64,000 nucleotides of DNA, taken from NCBI GenBank assembly GCA_018399135.1, contig JAGYPB010000006.1:16667-80666 (forward strand), in the 5' to 3' direction. A program made the translations under genes and the position numbers. Positions 27,310 through 36,744 of the stretch are shown piece by piece. The notes under the pieces were generated by a model that was not told the DNA's origin, did not search any database, and worked only from the letters and a program-made list of their open reading frames with translations. Within the stretch, counting starts at the first letter, position 1; the number at the start of each line of letters is the position of its first letter. The DNA comes from Deltaproteobacteria bacterium (lineage in GTDB: Bacteria > Desulfobacterota > Desulfuromonadia > Desulfuromonadales > Geopsychrobacteraceae).

Positions 27310-28364
27310 TAGCGTGTTTCCCGGGAAAGAGATATATAGTTCTGGATGCCTTCAAAAACAGACTGCACCAGATGAATTTGATATTCTTTTTGTCTTAACT
27401 GGCGTAACTCATCAGGGTTACTGAAATAACCGATTTCAAGCTGCACCGTTGGCAGGTTTCCTCGTCCCAATGATAAGCGTGAGGAGGGATAGATTCCTCG
27501 CACGGTAAAATCACCCTGCATCATCGCGTCTGATAGTTGCCGGGCCAGCACAAGACTGCCAAGAGAAGGATTAAGGGGTTCCTCTTCTTCACGTACAAAC
27601 AGATCGATACCCTTGATTTCCGGTGAAAAGGCTGACTGGGCATGAAGGAGTATCCAGAGGTCAACATCCTCCCGCAATGCTGATTCGATACGTTGATCCA
27701 GAGTCACATCGTAGTCACCACTGCGACTGATATACACGGGGATACCCAGACGCATACGCAGGAGCCTGGCTAGCTGATCAGCAACCTCAAAAGTCAGCAG
27801 TTTTTCGTTGTAACCATCAGGCGCTATCACCCCCGTGTCCAGGCCACCATGTCCCGGATCAATGGCAATGGCCCGAATAGCCGGGCCGGGACGGCGTTCA
27901 GTCCGGCGCAACAATCGTTCAAACAGTTCGTCGATTCCAGTATTTTGGGTTTCAACAACAGCTGGAAGTTGTGGCTGAAGTTGACGGAAAAAAACCGGGC
28001 GGCCAGTTAACTGTGGCAATTGCGACTGGATAAAGCTCTCGGAAACCCGTAACCGCCCATCGATAAAAACCGGTTTGTCATGCATGGGATAAAAGGCATC
28101 ACCAATCCGCATATAACTGCTTGCCGGGCTCAGAACCACCCAACCGCGACTGGTTCGGATACGATAGGTATGGGCTACAGCATCCCACTGGCCGGAGAGA
28201 TCCACAACGTCAAGAATATCTTCAAGAGCGACGTAAGAGACACCTTGCTGCTGATAAACATTCTCAATCACCACCGGTTCTTGACCACGTAAAGTCAATT
28301 CTACTGCAGCAAAGACAGGGGCACCAAGGGCCATAAAACAACAAAAAATCAGAAGGGAACGCAT
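27309..28364 (-). CDS. Exported N-acetylmuramoyl-L-alanine amidase
   Basis: A 351-residue cell-wall hydrolase. A signal peptide (to about residue 19, VFAAVE) is followed by a ~120-residue beta domain resembling the copper-amine-oxidase-type stalk, and then an Amidase_3 catalytic domain (~165-345). The zinc ligands His, Glu, His are seen in [20 protein letters not shown] and ILLHAQSAF. The catalytic Glu is in QLEIGYFSN. It cleaves the peptide from MurNAc during division or recycling. It is the first gene of the amidase-rph-rdgB group on the minus strand. Confidence 0.9.
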   Translation of the reverse strand: MRSLLIFCCFMALGAPVFAAVELTLRGQEPVVIENVYQQQGVSYVALEDILDVVDLSGQWDAVAHTYRIRTSRGWVVLSPASSYMRIGDAFYPMHDKPVFIDGRLRVSESFIQSQLPQLTGRPVFFRQLQPQLPAVVETQNTGIDELFERLLRRTERRPGPAIRAIAIDPGHGGLDTGVIAPDGYNEKLLTFEVADQLARLLRMRLGIPVYISRSGDYDVTLDQRIESALREDVDLWILLHAQSAFSPEIKGIDLFVREEEEPLNPSLGSLVLARQLSDAMMQGDFTVRGIYPSSRLSLGRGNLPTVQLEIGYFSNPDELRQLRQKEYQIHLVQSVFEGIQNYISLSRETR

Positions 28365-28412
28365 AACAACTCCATCAAAGCGCCTTTATATAGCCCAAGA
28401 GCCTGATCACTG

Positions 28413-29495
28413 TCAATCGCACGGCGGCAACAGGGGTTTGCCTGGTTGAGCTTGTATGTTCAGAGCTGTTTGCATGCGGCTGGTCAATTTTATTTCCAGG
28501 TCCTGTTGTGCATCTTCACTCGTATCCATCAGACGTATCTGGCCACCGGCTACCATACCATGACCACCGGCAGTGCCAAGACCCTTCACCATTTCCTGAA
28601 TAACCAGACCAAGCTTGGCATCGGGATCAAGAGAACGCATCGACAGAATCTGGGTACCGTCAAACCAACCCATACCAAGAACATAATCGATTCCCTTGTG
28701 TCTGAGCAGAAAGTCTGCCAACTCAGCAACGAGATCCGGATTTTCTATCTCATTCAAATTAAAAACCAGAGCTTTGTCGTAAATACGAGCACTATCTATG
28801 GCTTTGCGAAAAGAAGAAAAATAGGCGGTCGAAACCTGAGGATGGACAATTTTAAAAAGAATCCTATTGTTAGCCAAAGGCAATAGTTTTAAATAGGCAT
28901 CACGATCAGCCTTTGACCATTCACGTCCGAGATCCTGAGTTTCAGATTTAATAGCGTAGTAAAGGCAGGTGGCCAGACGCGTATTAACAACAACCCCTTG
29001 CGAGGTCAGATATTCGTAGAGAATAGTGGCCGACGCACCATAGTTTTCGCGGATATCAACCCAGCAGACAGTGGATAAATCTGATTTTGGGCGATGATGA
29101 TCGACAATAAAATGCACAGGAAGATCAGCAGGCCATGAATTGTTGCCGGTATTGGGTTGGGTATCGACCATACAGACAACCTGAAACTGCTTAAGGTCGA
29201 GTTCGCTGATGGGAATCATTGGAATTTCAAGCTGTTCAACCATATTACGATTTTCGCTACGACCGATCACGCCTCCGTAAGTGAGTACGGCATTCTGACC
29301 GGTCTTCACGATAAACAGATGCCGTAAAGCAACCGCAGCAGCAATAGAATCAGGGTCAGGGTTATCATGAGTGACAATAACGACCTTCCCACGCCCTCGT
29401 ACCCACTCTATGACCTGACCAATCAGATCAACGTCTCCAAGGGGTAAAGGGCAATCATTCCGGCATGGTTGATTTGATTTACCGTTGGATGTCAT
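28413..29495 (-). CDS. DHH/DHHA1 phosphoesterase (NrnA-like)
   Basis: A 360-residue bimetal phosphoesterase with THDNPDPDSIAAAVAL, VDTQPNTGN, VDHHRPKSD and the DHHA1 glycine motif TAGGHGMVAGGQI. NrnA-type enzymes hydrolyse short oligoribonucleotides (nanoRNA) and pAp. Some members act on cyclic dinucleotides. It overlaps the next upstream gene by 4 bp. Exact substrate is unknown. Confidence 0.87.
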   Translation of the reverse strand: MTSNGKSNQPCRNDCPLPLGDVDLIGQVIEWVRGRGKVVIVTHDNPDPDSIAAAVALRHLFIVKTGQNAVLTYGGVIGRSENRNMVEQLEIPMIPISELDLKQFQVVCMVDTQPNTGNNSWPADLPVHFIVDHHRPKSDLSTVCWVDIRENYGASATILYEYLTSQGVVVNTRLATCLYYAIKSETQDLGREWSKADRDAYLKLLPLANNRILFKIVHPQVSTAYFSSFRKAIDSARIYDKALVFNLNEIENPDLVAELADFLLRHKGIDYVLGMGWFDGTQILSMRSLDPDAKLGLVIQEMVKGLGTAGGHGMVAGGQIRLMDTSEDAQQDLEIKLTSRMQTALNIQAQPGKPLLPPCD

Positions 29496-29977
29496 TGATG
29501 GTGATCCCTGCCAAGAAGAGAAAAAACCGAATCAACTGCCTGTTGAGGTGAGTCAACCGCTAAAGTTTCATCAATAATCTGCCAACTGTCAAGCAGAACC
29601 AGGGGCTTGCCAAGTTTACGGGCAATGGCAATTTCCGAGAGTGTTCCATGTCCGCCCTCGATAGCGATAAGCGCAGCTGCAGTCTGTACCAGGATGACAT
29701 TGCGCGCGTGCCCCATAGCGGTCACAACTGGATGAGTCACATACCGGTTGGCCGATAACGCATTGTCGCCTGGTAAAATCCCGATCACTTCGCCACCGGC
29801 TTCATAGCAACCACGAGAAGCCGCCTCCATGATACCACCCAGGCCACCACAGGCAAGAACAGCGCCCCCCCGGGCTATCAACTGACCAACCTGATACGCT
29901 TTTTTGAGACCACTGGTACTTGCATCAGCAGCGCCAATCACGCCGATAATCAAACGTTGTGCGCTTGATCCCATCAT
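29492..29977 (-). CDS. LOG-like/TIGR00725-family protein
   Basis: About 161 residues with a Rossmann-like nucleotide-binding fold of the SLOG type: GVIGAADAS, ACGGLGGIMEAASRGC and EGGHGTLSEIAIA. The GG-x-GTxxE signature is shared with lysine-decarboxylase-like LOG proteins and with DprA-type sensors. Function of this subgroup is not known. The ATG overlaps the copA stop by one base (TGATG), with GAGG upstream, so translation is coupled. It sits between copA and the NrnA-like gene. Confidence 0.85.
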   Translation of the reverse strand: MMGSSAQRLIIGVIGAADASTSGLKKAYQVGQLIARGGAVLACGGLGGIMEAASRGCYEAGGEVIGILPGDNALSANRYVTHPVVTAMGHARNVILVQTAAALIAIEGGHGTLSEIAIARKLGKPLVLLDSWQIIDETLAVDSPQQAVDSVFSLLGRDHHQ

Positions 29978-32196
29978 CAACCGATCTCCTCTAATCGTCG
30001 AGCCATGCCTTTAAGGGTCAAGCTATTTAATACCACACAGACACTGGAAAGTGCCATGGCCAGACCAGCATATTCAGGTTTGAGATAGAGCCCGTAGTGA
30101 GTATAAAAAAGACCGGCAGCCAGCGGAATAAAAGCCAGATTATAGAAAAATGCCCAGAACAGGTTCTGTTTGATTTTTTTCAGTGTTTCCCGTCCCAACT
30201 CTACCGCTCGCACCAGATCGAACAGATCTGACCCGATCAACACCAGATCACCGGTTTCCCGAGCGACATCAGTTCCGCTGCCGATAGCAATGCCGACATC
30301 GGCCTGAGCAAGTGCCGGAGCATCGTTAATTCCGTCACCAACCATCCCGACCCGATGCCCTTGTTGCTGAAATTCTTTGACCAGTTCCAGTTTCTGATCA
30401 GGGGTGACTTCAGCAAGGGCTTGTTTTATCCCCAACTGTGCCGCAACCCCGTCGACGACACCACGGCGATCGCCACTGACCACCGCTGTTGTGATACCAA
30501 GATGGTGTAACCGCGTAATAACCGCCGCTGCGGCTGGACGAATCTGATCGGAAAGGGCGATAACCCCCTGCAGTTGTTCTTCTACCGCGACAAAAATCAG
30601 TGATTTATCCAGCAGGTCGGCTTCTTCAAGTTGGCTCAGGGCGGTTGCGATAGAAATCTCGCTAAACTCCATCAGCGCGCGGTTACCACAAACAACTAAA
30701 TGGCTATTGACACGGCCACGAACCCCCTGCCCGCCAATTTCCTCCAGCTGTTTCAAGTCTGCAGGTATGGATAAGCCCTTGCTTTGCGCCCTGGCAACTA
30801 CCGCCTGCGCGAGGGGATGATTACTCCCCTGCTCGACCGCAGCGGCTATAGCAATCACCTCATCTGCCGTCAACTTGCCACAGCTGATCACCTGGTCGAC
30901 CGCAAAACCACCACTGGTGAGAGTTCCGGTTTTGTCAAGAAGCATAACATCGAGCCTGGAGATCGTCTCAAGTGCCGACGCTTTTTTATAAAGGATACCG
31001 CGTTCCAGGCCGACCGCACTACCAACCATGATGGCTGTCGGTGTTGCAAGCCCGAGAGCACAAGGACAGGCAATAACAATAACAGCGATGGCCATCTGAA
31101 AACCGGTCAGAAAAGGAGCACCGGCTATCAGGTACCAACCGACAAAGGTTAACAACGATAAAGCCACAACCACCGGGACAAAGAAACCCGATACACGATC
31201 AGCAAAACGTTGAATCGGTGCCTTGTCAGCCTGGGCATCTTCGACCAGGCGGACAATTTTCGCCAGGACAGCGTCCTCACCTACATGAGTCGCACGAACC
31301 TGCAACAACCCACTACGATTAATGGTTGCTCCGATGACGGTTGCCCCCTTCGCCTTGTGAACCGGAACCGACTCACCGGTAAGCATCGACTCATCAACGG
31401 CCGCTGATCCATCGACTACTTCCCCATCCACCGGAATTGTATCCCCCGGACGCACCAACAGAAGATCACCCGGTCTGACATGCTCAACCGGTATGTTCTT
31501 TTCTTTACCATCTACCAAGAGAATGGCGTTTTTAGCCTGCAGTTGTAAAAGCTTTTTCAGCGCATCGCCGGCACGTCCTTTAGCGCGTGATTCCAGCCAC
31601 TTGCCAAAACGGATAAAAAGAATCAGCATGACACTGGTTTCAAAAAAAATGGCTACTTCGTCGCCCAGCAGACCAAACAGCGCCAGCATCGAATAGCCAT
31701 AGGCAGCGCTGATCCCCAATGAAACCAGCACATCCATATTAGCGGCGCGATCTTTCAAAGCTCCCCAGGCGCTGCGATAAAAACCCAGGCCGGCGGTAAA
31801 CTGAACGATGGTGGCAAGGATAGCGCTGATCAGCAACTCAACCCGATAAGGAACAGGTGCAAACATCATCAACATAATAGGAATGCCACCGGCAGCGGCA
31901 ATCATCACCATCAGTAGTTCCTTGCGTGATGCGTCACCCCTGGACTCTTCAGTTTGCGCCAGGGTTCTAAAACCGATCTGTTCAACAGCGGCATAGATTT
32001 CTTGCGGAGAAAGCACCTGCGAATCGAAGCTGACTTGAGCAAAGTTGCCGATCAGGTTCACACTGACCTTATCAACCCCTGACAAAGACGCCAGTTTCTT
32101 CTCAACCCTGGCGACACAAGAGGCACAACTCATTCCACCAATAGAAAAACGTACTCGCTGCAAATCAAGAATCCGGGAATCAGGGGGGGTTACCAT
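29977..32196 (-). CDS. copA: Copper-exporting P1B-type ATPase
   Basis: A 739-residue membrane pump. An N-terminal heavy-metal domain (GMSCASC) is followed by the ATPase core with the transport motif CPCALGLATP, the phosphorylation site DKTGTLTSGG, the ATP-binding motif SNHPLAQAV and GDGINDAPALAQADVGIA. The last membrane helices hold a YN pair (FFYNLAFIPL) and MALSSVCVV, the residues that mark Cu(I) pumps. It exports excess copper. It is not followed by a metal regulator, and no CopY/CueR-type operator was seen. Confidence 0.95.
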   Translation of the reverse strand: MVTPPDSRILDLQRVRFSIGGMSCASCVARVEKKLASLSGVDKVSVNLIGNFAQVSFDSQVLSPQEIYAAVEQIGFRTLAQTEESRGDASRKELLMVMIAAAGGIPIMLMMFAPVPYRVELLISAILATIVQFTAGLGFYRSAWGALKDRAANMDVLVSLGISAAYGYSMLALFGLLGDEVAIFFETSVMLILFIRFGKWLESRAKGRAGDALKKLLQLQAKNAILLVDGKEKNIPVEHVRPGDLLLVRPGDTIPVDGEVVDGSAAVDESMLTGESVPVHKAKGATVIGATINRSGLLQVRATHVGEDAVLAKIVRLVEDAQADKAPIQRFADRVSGFFVPVVVALSLLTFVGWYLIAGAPFLTGFQMAIAVIVIACPCALGLATPTAIMVGSAVGLERGILYKKASALETISRLDVMLLDKTGTLTSGGFAVDQVISCGKLTADEVIAIAAAVEQGSNHPLAQAVVARAQSKGLSIPADLKQLEEIGGQGVRGRVNSHLVVCGNRALMEFSEISIATALSQLEEADLLDKSLIFVAVEEQLQGVIALSDQIRPAAAAVITRLHHLGITTAVVSGDRRGVVDGVAAQLGIKQALAEVTPDQKLELVKEFQQQGHRVGMVGDGINDAPALAQADVGIAIGSGTDVARETGDLVLIGSDLFDLVRAVELGRETLKKIKQNLFWAFFYNLAFIPLAAGLFYTHYGLYLKPEYAGLAMALSSVCVVLNSLTLKGMARRLEEIG

Positions 32197-32214
32197 TGAA
32201 AAACCTCCAGCAAT

Positions 32215-33525
32215 TTAACAGCGGATGACATCAGTCGACCCGTCCGCCAACATTTCCAGTCCTTCCAACAGCCCCCAGGCCGAAGCATCGACAACGACAA
32301 CCTTTACCCCGAGGGCAGAGCGCACCTCGTTAATATGCATGTTATCGAGAAATCGCTCATCGTCTGATTTTAGCATAACATCAGGTACCAGTAACGGCCT
32401 GCACTTGATTATATCACCTAGCTGGTTGACAAGATCCGTACCGGTAACCAACCCGGCGACGGTCACACCGGCACCAAAAAAATCGTTATTGATAGCAACC
32501 ACATCAATATCCACCCCGGTGCGCAAACCCAGACGTTCGGTCATGTCCTGCATAGCGGAGAAAAATGACACTCCGGTGACTACCACAACAGCCTTTAAAT
32601 CAAGGGGTTCTGCTTCTAACAGCACCTCTTCAGCCTCGACCCTAAACTGTGCCATCAACCCCACCCCATTTTCCAACTGCGGAAGATCTTCGTATTCATC
32701 AAGATCCGGCAGAGCGAGGTTGGCCAATTGATACATCTCGTCAGCGGCAAACAGTAGTCGCGTTCCCAACGCGTTAAGAAATTGCCCTTGAAAATCATTT
32801 ATCAGAGTAAGGCAACGAACCGCTTCAGCCTGATCTGGCACCCGTAGAACCGGTAAACGTTGACGAAAACGGGTCAAACCAACGGGGACAACTGCAATAG
32901 AAGCGACCTGCGGATACAATGACGCCAACGCTTCGATGGTCTGCTGCAGCACCGCTTCATCGTTGATACCCGGGCACAGAACGATCTGGCAGTGCATGGT
33001 GATCTGTGCCTTGGCAAGTCGTTCAAGCAAAGGAACAATAGCCGGCACCTGACATCCCAGGAGCTGATTGCGTACCTGAGGATCGGTAGCATGGACTGAA
33101 ATATAGAGGGGAGAGAGCTTTTCGCTGGTAATGCGATGCAGATCGCTTTCGCTGACGTTAGTTAAAGTAATAAATGAACCGTACAGATAAGAAAAACGGT
33201 AATCCTCATCCTTGATATAAAGGCTGCGCCGCATCCCTTTCGGTAACTGATGGACAAAACAGAACAGACACTGGTTTTCACATTGTTGTGGCTCGGGATG
33301 AGCTACAACAATGCCGATTTCTTCATCCTCAAATTTCTCACACTCAACAACAAGAATTTCTCCAGCGCGAAACACTTCAATCACCAGGCGTTCTGCTTGC
33401 AGCGCACGATAGTAGTCAAGAATATCATTTACCGATTTTCCATTGATAGTGACAAGCTGATCCTCCGTGCAGAGTCCGGCCTCAGCGGCAAAGCTGCCGG
33501 ATTCAATTCGTTCTATTGCAATCAT
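32215..33525 (-). CDS. DUF512-family radical SAM protein with PDZ domain
   Basis: A 436-residue protein. An N-terminal PDZ-like domain (~1-70) is followed by a radical SAM core with the [4Fe-4S] motif C-ENQ-C-LF-C (in CENQCLFCFVHQLPKGMRRS), and a DUF512 C-terminal part. The family occurs in many anaerobes and its reaction is unknown. It lies 18 bp upstream of copA, and a 13-bp hairpin precedes its ribosome site. Its ATG follows CAGGATGGTG. Confidence 0.88.
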   Translation of the reverse strand: MIAIERIESGSFAAEAGLCTEDQLVTINGKSVNDILDYYRALQAERLVIEVFRAGEILVVECEKFEDEEIGIVVAHPEPQQCENQCLFCFVHQLPKGMRRSLYIKDEDYRFSYLYGSFITLTNVSESDLHRITSEKLSPLYISVHATDPQVRNQLLGCQVPAIVPLLERLAKAQITMHCQIVLCPGINDEAVLQQTIEALASLYPQVASIAVVPVGLTRFRQRLPVLRVPDQAEAVRCLTLINDFQGQFLNALGTRLLFAADEMYQLANLALPDLDEYEDLPQLENGVGLMAQFRVEAEEVLLEAEPLDLKAVVVVTGVSFFSAMQDMTERLGLRTGVDIDVVAINNDFFGAGVTVAGLVTGTDLVNQLGDIIKCRPLLVPDVMLKSDDERFLDNMHINEVRSALGVKVVVVDASAWGLLEGLEMLADGSTDVIRC

Positions 33526-33543
33526 CTAATCACCATCCTGCAA

Positions 33544-33578
33544 CAACAAGGGCGGTACTTTACGCACCGCCCTTGTTG
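33544..33578. other. Strong hairpin between hfq and the DUF512 gene
   Basis: A perfect 13-bp stem (33544-33556 with 33566-33578) and 9-base loop lie 38 bp downstream of the hfq stop on the minus strand and immediately upstream of the DUF512 ribosome site. On the minus strand the T-rich tract comes before the stem, not after, so it is not a standard terminator for hfq. It could be a processing or attenuation structure, or an RNA-stabilising element. Confidence 0.6.
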
Positions 33579-33615
33579 AAAAATAAAAAAATTCATGTTG
33601 TATTTGAGCTGCCTG

Positions 33616-33849
33616 TCAGTCACGCCCACCATGCAAACAAAATGTGCCGTCAGTTGAAGTGATGGTACTGACGGAGTGCTTATAGATCAGAATATCCCCT
33701 TCGCTTTCCACCAGAATACAGAAACTGTCGAAGGATTTGATGTAACCGGTCAAACGCTCTCCTGACATCAATATAATGACAATTTTAACGCGTTCCTTGC
33801 GAGCCTGATTGAGATACTGATCCTGAATATTAAATGGTGATTTGGCCAT
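33616..33849 (-). CDS. hfq: RNA chaperone Hfq
   Basis: A 77-residue Sm-like protein. Sm1 region: the proximal-face motif NIQDQYLNQARKERVKI, followed by ILMSGERLTGYIKSFDSF. Sm2 region: the conserved YKHSVSTI. It binds A/U-rich sites in small RNAs and mRNAs and assembles as a hexamer. The C-terminal tail is very short. It overlaps the end of miaA by 20 bp, the usual miaA-hfq pairing. Its presence supports Hfq-dependent riboregulation in this organism. Confidence 0.97.
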   Translation of the reverse strand: MAKSPFNIQDQYLNQARKERVKIVIILMSGERLTGYIKSFDSFCILVESEGDILIYKHSVSTITSTDGTFCLHGGRD

Positions 33850-34795
33850 GTCCGCTCCTTTGATTACAAATCAGATGATCAATGTATTTCTTCACTCTAT
33901 CAGAGTTGCTGATGGAATCAACCCAAATCATATCAGGTTCTTTACGGAACCAGGTCAACTGCCTTTTGGCATATTGACGCGTGCGTAACTGAATCTCAGT
34001 ACACAGTTGCTCTACATCATATTCTCCTGCCAGAAACGGCAGAACTTCGCGGTAGCCCAGGGTCTGTAAGGCCTTCAGATCGCGGCCATAACGCTGAACC
34101 AACAGCTTCACCTCAGCAACCAACCCGGAATCAAGCATCTGCCGGGTGCGCAGATCAATACGCTGATAAAGAACAGGTCGGGGATGGTCAGGTGCCAGGG
34201 TCAATACCTGATAATTGTTTTCAACAAAATTATGTTCAAATTTGATCGTTGAAAACTTCCGCCCGGTTAACAGACAAACTTCTAACGCCCTGACAGTACG
34301 AATCAGGTTGTTCGGGTGAATTGTCGCTGCAGACTCTGGATCCAGCTGCTGTAACTGATGGTGAAGAGTACCACTGCCCTGCTCGTGCTCACGTTGATGC
34401 AACGATTGTCGCAATACCGGGTCACCCGTAGGAAGCTGCGCTAACCCTCCGAGCAATGCTTTGATATAAAGGCCGGTACCTCCAACAACACAGGGAAGTT
34501 TTCCCCGTTGGTGAATCTGTTGAATCAACGGTCGTGCCAGATCGACAAAAGCCGCTACCGAAAACTCCTCATCGGGATCAATCAGATCGATCAAGTGATG
34601 TGGCACCAGATCCTGCTCAGCTTTTGTTGCCTTGGCGGTACCGATATCCATCGTCCGGTAAACCTGACGGGAATCAGCAGAAATGATTTCCATGGGAACA
34701 TATTGAGCTAACTCCAGGGCCATGGAGCTTTTGCCGGAACCGGTCGGGCCACAGATAACAAGTACCGGCATCTTATCCAGGGCATCAGTACTCAT
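33830..34795 (-). CDS. miaA: tRNA dimethylallyltransferase
   Basis: A 321-residue enzyme that adds dimethylallyl to A37 of tRNAs reading codons that begin with U. The P-loop is CGPTGSGKSS. DSRQVYRTMDIGTAK and the C-terminal TRQYAKRQLTWFR are diagnostic. It overlaps mutL by 4 bp and hfq by 20 bp, the order mutL-miaA-hfq that is conserved in many proteobacteria. Confidence 0.97.
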   Translation of the reverse strand: MSTDALDKMPVLVICGPTGSGKSSMALELAQYVPMEIISADSRQVYRTMDIGTAKATKAEQDLVPHHLIDLIDPDEEFSVAAFVDLARPLIQQIHQRGKLPCVVGGTGLYIKALLGGLAQLPTGDPVLRQSLHQREHEQGSGTLHHQLQQLDPESAATIHPNNLIRTVRALEVCLLTGRKFSTIKFEHNFVENNYQVLTLAPDHPRPVLYQRIDLRTRQMLDSGLVAEVKLLVQRYGRDLKALQTLGYREVLPFLAGEYDVEQLCTEIQLRTRQYAKRQLTWFRKEPDMIWVDSISNSDRVKKYIDHLICNQRSGHGQITI

Positions 34796-36660
34796 CCGTG
34801 GCGGCGAAATAAGCGTTCAATTTCGTACAGGCTCATACGCGCCATCACCGGACGACCGTGAGGACAGTGACCTTTGAAGTCAATTGTATCAAGATCGGCC
34901 AGCAAAGCTCTGATTTCCTGATGACTCAATGCCTGATTGGCACGAATAACCCGATGACAGGCCAGCATAATAAGAACATCATCTATCGACTCTGCCAGCT
35001 GCCCGTCGCGGCCGATACGGTCGAGCTCGAGGGCAACATCGGTGACCAGTTTTTCTACCGGAGCCCTGGCAAGCAAAGCAGGAAGCGCTTTTACAGCAAA
35101 GGACTTGCCTCCGAACGGCTCAACCTCAAAACCCAGACGCTCCAATTCGGCCAGGTGATCGTCAAGAGCCACTGCACTTTTGTAGTCCAGTTCAAACACC
35201 TCAGGAAACAGAAGCTGCTGTCGCTGGATTCCGCCCTGCAAATACGCTTTTTTTAATCGTTCAAAACCGATACGCTCATGAGCCGCATGTTGATCAATCA
35301 GCACAAGATCATTCTGATCCTGACAGAGGATATAGGTCTGATGATACTGCCCCAGAATATGCAGGTTAGAAAAGAAACCATGACGTATGTTTGAAGGCAG
35401 ATCCTCCTGGTACATGTTTTCAGCTGATTCAGCCTGCAGTTGTTCGGAAGAAGTTGCTGTTGTTATGTCATCAGAAGGGCTTGAAGGTGCAGGGTTAAGG
35501 ACAAAAGATCGCACCTCTTCCCTCACCGACGATTCGGCACTATCTGAACCATATCTCAAAGGCCTACTGGATAGTTCATGATATTGAGCGGATTGGGCAG
35601 TGAGCGGCGCTGCTACTGAACTATCCTCCAATGATTGAGAAACCCAGCTGGAAGATTTGAGGGTTTGCCGAAGTGTGGCGACGATAAAATCGTGGGCGAC
35701 GCCCTGGTCACGGAAGCGGACTTCATGTTTAGTCGGATGAACATTGACATCAACATGGGCCGGATCAATTGATAAAAACAGCGCTACCACAGGATAACGC
35801 CCTTTCATCAAAAGATGGCGGTACCCTTCCATAATCGCATGTTGAACAACCCGGTCACGAATATATCTACCATTGATAAACGTATAGATATGACTGGTAG
35901 ACGACCGATTCAGATCAGGACGGGAGATCAACCCTGACAACCCCAGAGTCTCATTGACAACTTCTTCAACAGGTAACATATCGCGCAATAAGGAGCGCCC
36001 GAGTAAAGCGGCTAAACGCTCAGGCAGGGCCTTTTCCTGACGCAGATCGAGCATCAAGCGATCCTGATGAAACAGGCGGAAGCTGACATCAGGTCTTGCC
36101 AGTGCCAATTTAGACACGACATCAGCAGCATGCCCCAATTCGGTCTGATCTTTGCGTAGGAATTTTTTCCTGGCAGGTAAATTAAAAAACAGATTTTTGA
36201 CTTCTACGATGGTTCCGACCGGCAACCCCAGCTGTTCAACCTTCTTGATTTTCCCCCCTTCGATCTGGATATGCTGCCCCAAGCCGTCGTTATTATCGCA
36301 GGTTTTCAGACTCATGCGCGCGACCGAGGCGATAGAGGCCATAGCCTCACCACGAAACCCCAGGGTTGTTAACGCAAAAAGATCATCATCTGTGCTGATT
36401 TTACTCGTGGCATGGCGCTCAAAGCACAATAGTGCATCCTGACGATTCATGCCGCAACCGTTATCGGTAATCCGGATAAGGGTTTTCCCCCCACCACCAA
36501 GCTCGATCAATACCTCCGTAGCACCGGCATCCAGAGCATTTTCCAGAAGTTCTTTAACCACCGATGAAGGTCGTTCGACGACCTCTCCGGCGGCAATCTT
36601 ATTGCATAATTCTTCGGGCAATATCTGGATAGTGGGTTTATTGCTCATCAGCTTCGTCAT
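34792..36660 (-). CDS. mutL: DNA mismatch repair endonuclease MutL
   Basis: A 622-residue protein. The N-terminal GHKL ATPase shows AAGEVVERPSSVVKELLENALDAGAT, DNGCGM and TLGFRGEAMASI. The C-terminal domain has the endonuclease motif DQHAAHERIGFE and the zinc-supporting CHRV and CPHGRP segments, so this is a nicking MutL of the non-E. coli type, expected where Dam/MutH are absent. The middle (~340-440) is a low-complexity Ser/Glu linker. It is the first gene of the mutL-miaA-hfq run. Confidence 0.96.
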   Translation of the reverse strand: MTKLMSNKPTIQILPEELCNKIAAGEVVERPSSVVKELLENALDAGATEVLIELGGGGKTLIRITDNGCGMNRQDALLCFERHATSKISTDDDLFALTTLGFRGEAMASIASVARMSLKTCDNNDGLGQHIQIEGGKIKKVEQLGLPVGTIVEVKNLFFNLPARKKFLRKDQTELGHAADVVSKLALARPDVSFRLFHQDRLMLDLRQEKALPERLAALLGRSLLRDMLPVEEVVNETLGLSGLISRPDLNRSSTSHIYTFINGRYIRDRVVQHAIMEGYRHLLMKGRYPVVALFLSIDPAHVDVNVHPTKHEVRFRDQGVAHDFIVATLRQTLKSSSWVSQSLEDSSVAAPLTAQSAQYHELSSRPLRYGSDSAESSVREEVRSFVLNPAPSSPSDDITTATSSEQLQAESAENMYQEDLPSNIRHGFFSNLHILGQYHQTYILCQDQNDLVLIDQHAAHERIGFERLKKAYLQGGIQRQQLLFPEVFELDYKSAVALDDHLAELERLGFEVEPFGGKSFAVKALPALLARAPVEKLVTDVALELDRIGRDGQLAESIDDVLIMLACHRVIRANQALSHQEIRALLADLDTIDFKGHCPHGRPVMARMSLYEIERLFRRHG

Positions 36661-36675
36661 CTAATCCACATCAGG

Positions 36676-36707
36676 CAAAATAACAACGGCCGGTAATTGC
36701 CGGCCGT
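36676..36707 (-). terminator. Terminator downstream of the ExeA-like ATPase gene
   Basis: The stem ACGGCCGG/CCGGCCGT (36686-36693 with 36700-36707) has a 6-base loop. On the minus strand a T-rich stretch (TGTTATTTT) follows. It separates the ATPase gene from mutL. Confidence 0.7.
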
Positions 36708-36744
36708 CTACAGCTTGTCTGTTGTTTAAACACGACCAAAATCC

